Shown one piece after another: positions 1 through 6,912 of a stretch of DNA of 10,962 nt (positions are counted from its first letter, which is position 1; the number at the start of each line of letters is the position of its first letter). The notes under the pieces were generated by a model. The model saw only the letters and a program-made list of their open reading frames with translations, searched no databases and was not told the DNA's origin. The translations under genes and the position numbers were made by a program. Source of the DNA: an uncultured Lachnospiraceae bacterium (GTDB lineage Bacteria > Bacillota > Clostridia > Lachnospirales > Lachnospiraceae); assembly GCA_910588755.1 (NCBI GenBank), contig CAJUQZ010000076.1:4324-15285 (forward strand), read 5' to 3'.

Positions 1-473
1 TGGGATACAGGAATTTTACGATGACAGGAGAGGACGGGAAGATGATCGTCAGGGCCGCATCGATCTGGACGCTGGTGGACACACAAAAATGCTGCCCGTC
101 AAAACCGGAAAAAGAGCTGCAGGACGGCTATGAGCTTGGAGAGAAGCTCGATATGGCGTATGCGCCTAGAAAAATCGCGCTTCTTGGTGTAGGGGAGGAG
201 CGAGCGCAGTTTACCGTGAGAAGGTATCAGATTGACTCGAACCAGCACATGAACAATGTGGAATATGTCAAGCTTGCGATGGAGACACTTCCGGCGGATA
301 CCGTAATCAGGGAGCTTAGGGCAGAGTACAGGAAGGCAGCGCTCTGTGGGGATGTGGTGACGGCAGATGTGATCCAGGCACAGGGAAAGCATCAGGTAGT
401 GCTGCGGGATACACAGGGAGGTGTCTATGCGGTGGTCGAATTTACAAAAGAAGATTCAGAGGAGGGCGTATGA
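1..473 (+). CDS. Acyl-ACP thioesterase, C-terminal part (5' end outside window)
   Basis: The reading frame is open from base 3 to the TGA at 471-473 and has no start near its beginning, so the gene enters from upstream; the ATG at 21 lies inside a conserved stretch (YRNFTMTG) and is not the start. About 156 codons are visible of a family that is usually about 230-250 residues. The visible part holds the linker and second hotdog domain of the acyl-ACP thioesterase family. The segment DSNQHMNNVEYV carries the catalytic-type Asn/His region (D..xHxNN), followed by an ELRAEYRKAALCGD stretch typical of the family (usually Y.kE...GD). Family members hydrolyse acyl-ACP in the cytoplasm to release free fatty acids and so end fatty acid synthesis. 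The last four bases overlap the start of recJ, suggesting translational coupling. The family call is fairly firm; chain-length preference cannot be read here. Confidence 0.85.
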   Translation, partial: GYRNFTMTGEDGKMIVRAASIWTLVDTQKCCPSKPEKELQDGYELGEKLDMAYAPRKIALLGVGEERAQFTVRRYQIDSNQHMNNVEYVKLAMETLPADTVIRELRAEYRKAALCGDVVTADVIQAQGKHQVVLRDTQGGVYAVVEFTKEDSEEGV

Positions 474-2275
474 GCAAATGGATGGTAGCGGCGAAGCGGG
501 CGGATTTTGATGGGATTGCAGAAAAGTACCAGATCAGCCCGGTGCTTGCACGCATTATCAGAAACAGGGACGTGGTGGAGGACAGGGATATTGACAGGTT
601 TCTGAATGGGACGAGGGCGGATCTGTATGCACCAGGGCTTATGAAGGACATGAATCAGGCGGTGGCGCTTCTGTTACAGAAGATTTCAGACGGGAAGCAC
701 ATACGTGTGATCGGGGATTATGACATAGACGGGATCTGTGCGACATATATTCTGTACAGGGGACTTATCGCGTGTGGCGCGCATGTGGATACAGCGATTC
801 CGCACAGGATTCATGACGGATATGGTTTAAATGATCATCTGATACAGGAGGCATATGACGCGGGTGCGGATACGGTGCTCACCTGTGACAACGGTATTGC
901 TGCGTATGACCAGATTGCATTTGCAAACAGCTTGGGCATGACCGTTGTCGTGACAGACCATCATGAGGTTCCCTATGATGAGGCGGACGGGAGGCGGCAG
1001 TATAAGGTGCCGCCGGCTGCTGCGGTTGTCGATCCAAAACAGGAGGATTGCACCTACCCGTTTAAGGAGATCTGCGGTGCGGTGGTGGCATACAAGCTTG
1101 TCCTGGAAATGATTGCCCAAAAAGAACATACGATCTGGGAAGACGTGATGGAGTCGGCGACGGGATTGGAGCTTATGGAGTTTGCGGCGTTTGCGACGAT
1201 CGGCGACGTGATGGAGCTACGCGACGAGAATCGTATCATTGTAAAGAGCGGATTAGCGCTTATGGCTGACACGCGAAACATCGGCCTTAAAGCACTGATC
1301 CAGGCGACAGGGATCGATCCTAAACGCATCAAGCCGTACACGGTCGGCTTTGTGCTTGGTCCCTGCCTCAATGCCACGGGGAGGCTGGACACAGCGGTGA
1401 ATGCGCTGAAGCTTTTCCAGGCGGTCAGTATGGATGAGGCCGCGATGCTTGCAGGGGACCTCAAGGCCATGAACGACAGCCGGAAGGAGCTCACGCAGAA
1501 GGGGGTGGCCGCGGCTGTCGAACAGATAGAGAATGAAGGGCTGTCAGAGGACAGAGTGCTCGTCGTGTACCTGCCTGATGTCCACGAGAGTCTTGCCGGA
1601 ATTATCGCAGGCAGAATCCGTGAGAAATATTGCAAACCGGCCTTTGTGCTCACGAGGGCAGAGGAGGGCGTAAAGGGCTCGGGGCGCTCCATCGAGGCGT
1701 TTCATATGTACGATGAGATGACAAAGTGCAAGGAGCTGTTCACCAAATACGGAGGGCACAAGCTGGCAGCCGGGCTATCCCTGCCGGAGGAAAATGTAGA
1801 CACATTTCGGCGCAGGCTCAACGAGAACTGCCATCTTACCGACGAGGACTTTGAGGAGAAGGTGCTGATTGATGTGCCGATGCCAATGGCGTATGTAAAC
1901 TTTGACTTTATCGCCGAGCTTGGGCGGCTGGAACCTTTTGGAAACGGGAATCCCAAACCGCAGTTTGCACAGAAAAATGTCCGTTTTCTAAGCGGAAGGG
2001 TGCTGGGGGCAAACCATAATGTCGGCAAATATACAGTTGCGGACGAGACAGGACGGCACTATGAGCTGATCTATTTTGGCGATATCGAGGGGTTTCATGC
2101 GTATGTGTCGGCAAAATACGGCGCAGGGGCGCTTGACTTGCTATATCACACAGGCACAGGGGATAATACGGGGACACAAGAGACGCCCATCGTCTTGTCG
2201 GTGGTCTATTATCCTGATGTGAATGAGTTTCGCGGGAATGTGTCCTTGCAGATGGTCATGAAATATTATCAGTGA
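470..2275 (+). CDS. recJ: Single-stranded-DNA-specific exonuclease RecJ
   Basis: This is a 601-residue protein of the DHH phosphoesterase family. RecJ degrades single-stranded DNA 5' to 3' in recombination and repair. Metal-binding motifs are visible in order: DYDIDG (residues 83-88), CDNG (139-142), DHH (163-165) and GDVMEL (245-250). NATGRL (301-306) follows, then the DHHA1 region with GSGRS (403-407) and GGHKLAAG (428-435), and LEPFGNGNP (487-495) leading into the C-terminal OB-fold. The length is close to E. coli RecJ (about 577) and much shorter than the Bacillus subtilis form (about 786), so it lacks the long C-terminal extension. The start ATG at 470 has AGGAGG at 460-465 and overlaps the thioesterase stop as ATGA; the next ATG (482) is too far from that site. 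The gene ends with tandem stops TGA-TAA. All key residues are present. Confidence 0.96.
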   Translation: MSKWMVAAKRADFDGIAEKYQISPVLARIIRNRDVVEDRDIDRFLNGTRADLYAPGLMKDMNQAVALLLQKISDGKHIRVIGDYDIDGICATYILYRGLIACGAHVDTAIPHRIHDGYGLNDHLIQEAYDAGADTVLTCDNGIAAYDQIAFANSLGMTVVVTDHHEVPYDEADGRRQYKVPPAAAVVDPKQEDCTYPFKEICGAVVAYKLVLEMIAQKEHTIWEDVMESATGLELMEFAAFATIGDVMELRDENRIIVKSGLALMADTRNIGLKALIQATGIDPKRIKPYTVGFVLGPCLNATGRLDTAVNALKLFQAVSMDEAAMLAGDLKAMNDSRKELTQKGVAAAVEQIENEGLSEDRVLVVYLPDVHESLAGIIAGRIREKYCKPAFVLTRAEEGVKGSGRSIEAFHMYDEMTKCKELFTKYGGHKLAAGLSLPEENVDTFRRRLNENCHLTDEDFEEKVLIDVPMPMAYVNFDFIAELGRLEPFGNGNPKPQFAQKNVRFLSGRVLGANHNVGKYTVADETGRHYELIYFGDIEGFHAYVSAKYGAGALDLLYHTGTGDNTGTQETPIVLSVVYYPDVNEFRGNVSLQMVMKYYQ

Positions 2276-2323
2276 TAAATAACTGAGGTTCTGGCAGCTT
2301 TTGAGGATTTATTGTTTGTTAAG

Positions 2324-2341
2324 AAAAATAATCTTATTTTT
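2324..2341. repeat. A/T-only inverted repeat in an A/T-rich tract upstream of a promoter
   Basis: AAAAATAA (2324-2331) and TTATTTTT (2334-2341) form a perfect 8-bp inverted repeat with a two-base centre. It contains no G or C, so it is a poor terminator. It sits in an A/T-rich tract (about 2310-2360) directly upstream of a TTGACA box, which is where an UP element for the RNA polymerase alpha subunit would lie. That role is inference; it may simply be low-complexity AT sequence. Confidence 0.35.
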
Positions 2342-2358
2342 ATGATTTAAACACATTT

Positions 2359-2386
2359 TTGACACAATTATTGGATATAGTAATAT
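2359..2386 (+). promoter_or_regulatory. Putative sigma-A promoter TTGACA-16-TAATAT
   Basis: A full-consensus -35 box TTGACA (2359-2364) is followed after 16 bases by TAATAT (2381-2386), which matches four of six bases of the -10 consensus. An A/T-rich tract lies directly upstream. Transcription would begin near 2393. No gene starts within about 200 bases downstream, and two hairpins lie directly after the predicted start, so this promoter may serve a short RNA or a long murE leader. Confidence 0.5.
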
Positions 2387-2392
2387 ACAGAT

Positions 2393-2480
2393 AGTTGAGA
2401 CACTCACTATCTCCCCCCTCATAAGAAAATATGCGACGAGAGCCAGGGTTTCCTGGCTCTTGTTGTGATTTGGGAAATCT
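2393..2480 (+). ncRNA. Candidate small structured RNA or attenuator leader
   Basis: Starting near the predicted transcription start, the + strand can fold into a short 5' hairpin (2391-2410: ATAG, bulged T, TGAG, loop ACA, CTCA, CTAT), an unpaired C-rich segment CTCCCCCCTC (2411-2420), an A-rich linker, then a 16-pair hairpin (2432-2467) and a small hairpin GATTT-GGG-AAATC (2467-2479). The last two share one base at the boundary. The tail after 2480 is T-rich but has no clean T-run. The layout of promoter, 5' hairpin, unpaired C-run and 3' hairpin resembles bacterial trans-acting small RNAs, but I recognise no known RNA family. It could equally be the recJ terminator with chance structure around it. 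The 3' end is uncertain. Confidence 0.3.
2432..2467 (+). terminator. Long hairpin, probable recJ/small-RNA terminator
   Basis: AGAGCCAGG (2439-2447) and CCTGGCTCT (2452-2460) form a perfect 9-bp stem with loop GTTT. On the + strand the stem extends by seven more consecutive pairs to 2432/2467, four of which are G-U. Those G-U positions would be A-C mismatches on the other strand, so the extended fold favours a + strand transcript. The downstream bases are T-rich (TGTTGTGATTT) but lack a clean run of T, so termination may be weak or partial. It is the only GC-containing hairpin after recJ. Confidence 0.5.
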
Positions 2481-2493
2481 CTTCACGCTTTTC

Positions 2494-2522
2494 TTGATAA
2501 AATGCAGGGGATATGGTATTCT
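2494..2522 (+). promoter_or_regulatory. Putative promoter for the murE-priA unit
   Basis: TTGATA (2494-2499, five of six consensus bases) is followed after 17 bases by TATTCT (2517-2522, four of six), which is preceded by TGG, making an extended -10 element. Transcription would start near 2529 and give a leader of about 70 bases before the murE start codon. It lies downstream of the hairpin at 2432-2467, as expected for a new transcription unit. Confidence 0.45.
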
Positions 2523-2546
2523 TTAGGGTAGGGTTCGTGGATTTTC

Positions 2547-2564
2547 ATATATTGATGAATATAT
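2547..2564. repeat. Short AT-rich inverted repeat in the murE leader
   Basis: ATATATT (2547-2553) and AATATAT (2558-2564) are complementary around a GATG centre. It could be a weak operator or a weak RNA hairpin between the putative promoter and the murE ribosome binding site. With no G-C pair in the stem its significance is doubtful. Confidence 0.2.
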
Positions 2565-2601
2565 TAATATAGAAAAATGAGAAAAAGGGCGGGTGAGAGA
2601 T

Positions 2602-4116
2602 ATGTTTCAATGTAAGGATTTACTTAGCGGGTTGGAATACGAGTGTATCAAAGGCAGTACGGATACTGTAGTGTCAGAGGTGGTAAACGACTCTAGAAAG
2701 ATTACAGCGGGCTGTCTTTTTATATGTATACAGGGGGCAAAGTTTGACGGGCACACGGCGGCTGCAGAGGCGGTGCAAAAGGGTGCGGCTGTACTTGTGG
2801 TCAGCCATGAGGTGGCGCTTGGCAACAAGGCGGACGAAACGGATGTCACGGTAATCAGGGTTTCGGATACCAGATATGCGATGGCATTTATCGCGGCAAA
2901 TTATTATGGAAATCCGGCAAAAAGCATGAAGATCATCGGAGTGACAGGGACAAAGGGAAAGACAACAACGGCCTATTTTGTCAAGTACATATTGGAAAAG
3001 GCTGGCTACAAGGTCGGGCTGGTCGGTACGGTCGAGGCGATTATTGGAGATAAGGTGATTCCAGCGACAAACACGACGCCAGAGTCCACTACATTGCAGA
3101 AATATTTTCAGGAAATGAAGGAGGCCGGCTGCCAGGTCGTCGTGATGGAGGCGTCGTCGCAAGGGCTTAAGATGTACCGGACACAGGGGTTTGTGTTTGA
3201 TTATGGCATTTTCACCAATCTAGAGCCAGACCACATCGCGCCGGACGAACATGCGTCCTTTGAGGAATACCTTGCGTGCAAGGCGATGCTGTTCCGGCAA
3301 TGCAGGGTTGGCATTGTAAACTGTGACGACAGGCACTGGCGGCAGGTCACAGAGGGACATACATGTGTTCTTGAGACATATGGCTTTGATGAGGGTGCCG
3401 CGCTTCGCGGAAGTGATTTAAAGCTTGTGACAGGTCCGGGATTTCTGGGAATCGATTTTAAGGTATCAGGGCTTATGAACCTGGAGATCCAGACAGATAC
3501 CCCAGGAAAGTTCAACGCGTACAATGCGCTGACAGCCGTCGCGATCTGCAGGCACTTTGGTGTGAAGGAAGCAGATATCAAAAATGCGCTTCTAGGCGCG
3601 AAGGTGAAGGGACGGATAGAGATGGTGAAGGTGTCTGATGATTTCACATTGATGATTGATTACGCGCACAATGCGATGGCGCTCGAGAGTCTGCTTACCA
3701 CACTTAGGGAGTACCATCCAAGCCGCCTAGTATGCCTGTTTGGCTGCGGAGGGAATCGTTCGCGGCAGAGGCGCTATGAGATGGGTGAGGTGAGCGGCAA
3801 GCTTGCGGATTTTACGATCATCACGTCAGACAATCCGCGCTTTGAAGAGCCGCAGGATATCATAGAGGACATCAAAACCGGCATTGGCAGGACAGATGGA
3901 AAATATATCGAGATCTGTGACCGCAGGGAGGCAATCCGATATGCGATTACACATGGCCAGAAGGGCGATATCATCGTGCTTGCCGGGAAGGGGCATGAGG
4001 ATTATCAGGAGATCAGGGGGGTGAAGTATCCTATGGATGAGCGCGTGATCATACAGGAGATACTGATGGAGCTTGGAAGGGACAATGAAGATACGGTAAA
4101 GGAAACAGGAAGATAG
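2602..4116 (+). CDS. murE: MurE-type Mur ligase (UDP-MurNAc-tripeptide synthetase family), divergent
   Basis: From ATG 2602 the protein is 504 residues. MurE adds the third stem-peptide residue to UDP-MurNAc-L-Ala-D-Glu in the cytoplasm using ATP. Visible features: NDSRKITAGCLF (29-40), the ATP loop GTKGKTT (116-122), TNTTP (156-160), EASSQGL (183-189), FTNLEPDH (204-211), Lys227 at the usually carbamylated position, DYAHNAMALE (353-362), GCGGNRSR (381-388), DNPR (410-413) and AGKGHED (461-467). DNPR is the signature of meso-diaminopimelate-adding enzymes. Several motif residues differ from the textbook forms SSHGL, DYAHTPDAL and GCGGDRD, so this may be a second, specialised MurE paralog. An in-frame GTG at 2593 is a possible start; ATG 2602 is preferred because GGGTGA (2591-2596) sits suitably before it. 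The TAG stop abuts the priA ATG. Confidence 0.87.
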   Translation: MFQCKDLLSGLEYECIKGSTDTVVSEVVNDSRKITAGCLFICIQGAKFDGHTAAAEAVQKGAAVLVVSHEVALGNKADETDVTVIRVSDTRYAMAFIAANYYGNPAKSMKIIGVTGTKGKTTTAYFVKYILEKAGYKVGLVGTVEAIIGDKVIPATNTTPESTTLQKYFQEMKEAGCQVVVMEASSQGLKMYRTQGFVFDYGIFTNLEPDHIAPDEHASFEEYLACKAMLFRQCRVGIVNCDDRHWRQVTEGHTCVLETYGFDEGAALRGSDLKLVTGPGFLGIDFKVSGLMNLEIQTDTPGKFNAYNALTAVAICRHFGVKEADIKNALLGAKVKGRIEMVKVSDDFTLMIDYAHNAMALESLLTTLREYHPSRLVCLFGCGGNRSRQRRYEMGEVSGKLADFTIITSDNPRFEEPQDIIEDIKTGIGRTDGKYIEICDRREAIRYAITHGQKGDIIVLAGKGHEDYQEIRGVKYPMDERVIIQEILMELGRDNEDTVKETGR

Positions 4117-6369
4117 ATGACAGGCAGATTTGCTAATATTATAGTAGATATATCCCATGAGAAGGTTGACAGACCATTCCAGTACCGCATACCAGATGCG
4201 CTTGTTGGAAAGCTCGAGGTCGGAATGGCTGTCATGATACCATTTGGCCTTGGGAATAAGCGGATTCGTGGGTATGTGATGGAGATAACGGACAGAAATG
4301 ATTACGATGAGGATAAGCTAAAGATGGTGGATTCCATCGTGGAGGGCGGTGTCAGCGCGCAGGGTGACTCGCTCAGGCTGGCATGGTGGATCAGGGAGAA
4401 TTATGGCTCCACCATGATTGCCGCGCTAAAGACAGTCCTGCCAGTCAAGAAAAAGGTAAAACCCGTCGTCAGGAAAACGATTGTCCGCAAAACGGACAGT
4501 GCGACGGCAAAAATGAAGGCGCAGGAATTTGAGTCGAAGCATCAGGTGGCAAAGGCGCGGCTCATGCAGGAGCTTTCCGTGCAGCCAGCGCTGCCACAAT
4601 CACTGGTGACAGGAAAACTCAATGTCACCACACAGACCATACAGGCGCTTGAGAAGGCGGGGCTTGTCGAGATACATACAGAGGATGCTTACCGGAGTGC
4701 ACTGCCGGGAAACCTGACTGTGTCCGGTGTAAAGAAGCCGCTGTCTGAGAACCAGCGCAGGATTGTGGACAGCATTGCCGCGGATTTTGCGGAGGGGATC
4801 CGGCAGACCTATCTGATACATGGAGTGACGGGCAGCGGGAAGACGGAAGTATACATGGGACTGATCGAACAGATTATCGCCCAGGGAAGACAGGCGATCA
4901 TGCTGATACCGGAGATCGCGCTCACCTATCAGACATTGGTGCGCTTTTATCAGCGCTTTGGGGAGCGTGTGTCGGTGATGAACTCGCGGCTCTCCCTGGG
5001 TGAGCGCTCTGACCAGTATGAGCGCGCGGCGCGGGGGGACATTGACATCATGATCGGACCGCGGTCTGCGTTGTTTGCACCGTTTGAGCGACTGGGGCTT
5101 GTCATCATGGACGAGGAGCACGAGGGTAGCTACAAGAGCGAGAGCATGCCAAAATATCATGCGCGCGAGGTGGCGGGGGCGCTCTGCCATATGAAGGACG
5201 CCAGCCTGGTGCTGGGCTCCGCAACGCCGTCAATCGAATCCTATTACAGGGCAAAAAAGGGCGAGATAAAAATGTTTACATTACATGAGCGACTTGCGGG
5301 GGGACAGCTTCCAAAGGTGTACGTGGAGGATTTAAGGAGTGAGCTCAAAAACGGAAACCGCTCGGTTTTCAGCAGGAGGCTGTACAGCCTGATCGAAGAC
5401 AGGCTCAAGAAGCATGAGCAGACAATGCTCTTTATCAACAGAAGGGGTTATGCCGGCTTTGTCTCGTGCCGTGCATGCGGACATGTCATGAAGTGCCCGC
5501 ACTGCGATGTGTCCCTGTCAGAGCACACAGACCGCTATCAGCGGGTGAGTCGGTTGATCTGCCATTACTGCGGCTATGAGATGCCGCGTGTCACGGCCTG
5601 TCCCAAATGCGGCTCGAAATATATTCTGGGGTTCAGGGCAGGCACACAGCAGATCGAGGAGCTTTTGCACAGGGAGTTTCCGGCGGCGCGTGTGCTGCGC
5701 ATGGACGCGGATACGACAAAGAGCAAGGACAGTTATGGACAGATTCTGTCGCAGTTTGCAGACGGGGAGGCCGATATTCTTGTGGGAACGCAGATGATAG
5801 TGAAGGGGCATGATTTTGCGAAGGTCACACTGGTGGGAATCCTGGCGGCGGATATGTCCCTGCACGCCGGGGACTACAGGGCGGGTGAGCGGACCTTCCA
5901 GCTGCTTACGCAGGCGGCTGGAAGGGCGGGCAGGGGCGTGCTTCCGGGGGAGGTTGTCATACAGACCTACCAGCCGCAGCACTATGCTGTCGTCTATGCA
6001 GCCAGCCAGGACTACGAGGGCTTTTACAGGGAGGAGATCTCCTACCGGGATCTGATGGGGTATCCGCCGGTTGCGCATATGATGGCTGTGCTGGTGCTGG
6101 CAGATGACGAGCAGACAGGGGCAGCGCGCACAAAGGAGCTTGCAGGGCAGGCAAAAGAGCTCTCCTGCGGCAGTAGGGCGGTTATTATCGGTCCGACGGA
6201 GGCACTGATCGGAAAGATCAATGATATCTTCCGCTTTGTGTTTTATGTCAAGCACCGTGAATACAAGGTGCTAACCGGGATCAAGGATACACTCGAACAT
6301 ACGATTTATTTAAAACAGTGGCCCGCGGACAGTGTGCAGTTTGACTTCGACCCGATGAATCATTATTGA
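4117..6369 (+). CDS. priA: Primosomal protein N', replication restart helicase PriA
   Basis: This 750-residue superfamily 2 helicase reloads the replication machinery at stalled forks. The N-terminal part (about 1-110) matches the DNA-binding domain with its KVDRPFQYRIP opening. The helicase core shows Walker A GVTGSGKT (236-243), DEEH (332-335), GSATPS (367-372), NRRGYA (441-446), GTQMIVKGHDF (557-567) and QAAGRAGRG (599-607). Between the helicase lobes lie eight cysteines (451, 454, 460, 463, 482, 485, 495, 498) in four CxxC pairs, the two zinc sites that contact primosome partners. The length is near that of E. coli PriA (732). ATG directly follows the murE TAG, with AGGAAG at 4107-4112 as ribosome binding site. 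Compared with E. coli, GTRS is GPRS (314-317) and HSGL is NSRL (289-292). Overall identity is certain. Confidence 0.97.
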   Translation: MTGRFANIIVDISHEKVDRPFQYRIPDALVGKLEVGMAVMIPFGLGNKRIRGYVMEITDRNDYDEDKLKMVDSIVEGGVSAQGDSLRLAWWIRENYGSTMIAALKTVLPVKKKVKPVVRKTIVRKTDSATAKMKAQEFESKHQVAKARLMQELSVQPALPQSLVTGKLNVTTQTIQALEKAGLVEIHTEDAYRSALPGNLTVSGVKKPLSENQRRIVDSIAADFAEGIRQTYLIHGVTGSGKTEVYMGLIEQIIAQGRQAIMLIPEIALTYQTLVRFYQRFGERVSVMNSRLSLGERSDQYERAARGDIDIMIGPRSALFAPFERLGLVIMDEEHEGSYKSESMPKYHAREVAGALCHMKDASLVLGSATPSIESYYRAKKGEIKMFTLHERLAGGQLPKVYVEDLRSELKNGNRSVFSRRLYSLIEDRLKKHEQTMLFINRRGYAGFVSCRACGHVMKCPHCDVSLSEHTDRYQRVSRLICHYCGYEMPRVTACPKCGSKYILGFRAGTQQIEELLHREFPAARVLRMDADTTKSKDSYGQILSQFADGEADILVGTQMIVKGHDFAKVTLVGILAADMSLHAGDYRAGERTFQLLTQAAGRAGRGVLPGEVVIQTYQPQHYAVVYAASQDYEGFYREEISYRDLMGYPPVAHMMAVLVLADDEQTGAARTKELAGQAKELSCGSRAVIIGPTEALIGKINDIFRFVFYVKHREYKVLTGIKDTLEHTIYLKQWPADSVQFDFDPMNHY

Positions 6370-6424
6370 GTAGTAAAGTAGTATAAACAGTAAATGAAAG
6401 ATTAACAAATAAAAACAGGAAGGT

Positions 6425-6432
6425 AAGGAGAG
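6425..6432 (+). promoter_or_regulatory. Strong ribosome binding site of def
   Basis: AAGGAGAG lies six bases (counted from AAGGAG) before the def ATG at 6437. It follows a 67-base A-rich gap after priA, the largest gap in the priA-rlmN stretch, and fixes the def start. Confidence 0.8.
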
Positions 6433-6436
6433 AATT

Positions 6437-6910
6437 ATGGCTATCAGAACAATTAGGGAAATAGGGGATCCTGTACTGAATAAAATTTCAAAGGAAGTAA
6501 AGGAGATTACGCCCAGGGTGCAGGATCTGATCGATGATATGTATGAGACGATGTACGAGGCAAACGGTGTTGGTCTTGCGGCAGTGCAGGTGGGCGTGTT
6601 GAAGCGAATTGTCGTGATCGACACGACAGGGGACGATCCGTTGTTGCTCATCAACCCGCGCATAGTGGAGGTTAGCGGCGAGCAGACAGGAAATGAGGCG
6701 TGTCTTAGTGTGCCTGGAAAGACTGGTTCCGTGACAAGGCCAAACTATGTCAAAGTGGTCGCGCAGGACGAGGCGTTAAATGAGTTTGAGGTGGAGGGCG
6801 AGGAACTTTTAGCCAGGGCGCTCGTCCATGAGATTGAACATCTTGACGGTCATCTGTTTGTGGAGAAGGTGGACGGACCGCTCATGGATGTTGAGATGGC
6901 GGAGGGATAA
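6437..6910 (+). CDS. def: Peptide deformylase
   Basis: This 157-residue metal enzyme removes the N-formyl group from new polypeptides at the ribosome. The three family motifs are visible: GVGLAAVQ (44-51), EACLS (87-91) and HEIEH (131-135). The metal ligands are expected to be Cys89, His131 and His135, with Glu132 as catalytic base; all are present. Motif 2 has Ala where nearly all characterised enzymes have Gly (EGCLS), and motif 3 is HEIEHLDG where HEIDHLDG is usual. The protein starts directly with the conserved helix region (MAIRTIREIGDPVL) and lacks a C-terminal extension. It ends two bases before fmt, the functional counterpart that adds the formyl group, as in many bacteria. It is probably active given the intact metal site. 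Confidence 0.96.
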   Translation: MAIRTIREIGDPVLNKISKEVKEITPRVQDLIDDMYETMYEANGVGLAAVQVGVLKRIVVIDTTGDDPLLLINPRIVEVSGEQTGNEACLSVPGKTGSVTRPNYVKVVAQDEALNEFEVEGEELLARALVHEIEHLDGHLFVEKVDGPLMDVEMAEG

Positions 6911-6912
6911 GC

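Noticed and set aside
2431..2526. A 31-codon open frame starting with ATG inside the intergenic hairpin, possible leader peptide
   Set aside because: It has no ribosome binding site, its start is buried in the long stem, and its composition shows no amino acid run suggesting attenuation.
5518..6255. Long open frame on the minus strand (245 codons) opposite priA
   Set aside because: It lies wholly within a certain gene, resembles no protein family, and is explained by the codon bias of priA. The same holds for minus-strand frames opposite recJ (1054-1692) and the N-terminal half of priA (4600-5190).
6341..6387. Possible promoter before def (TTGACT at 6341 and TATAAA at 6382)
   Set aside because: The -35-like box has no good -10 at proper spacing, and TATAAA has no matching -35. 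The 67-base gap is A-rich with nothing convincing beyond the ribosome binding site.
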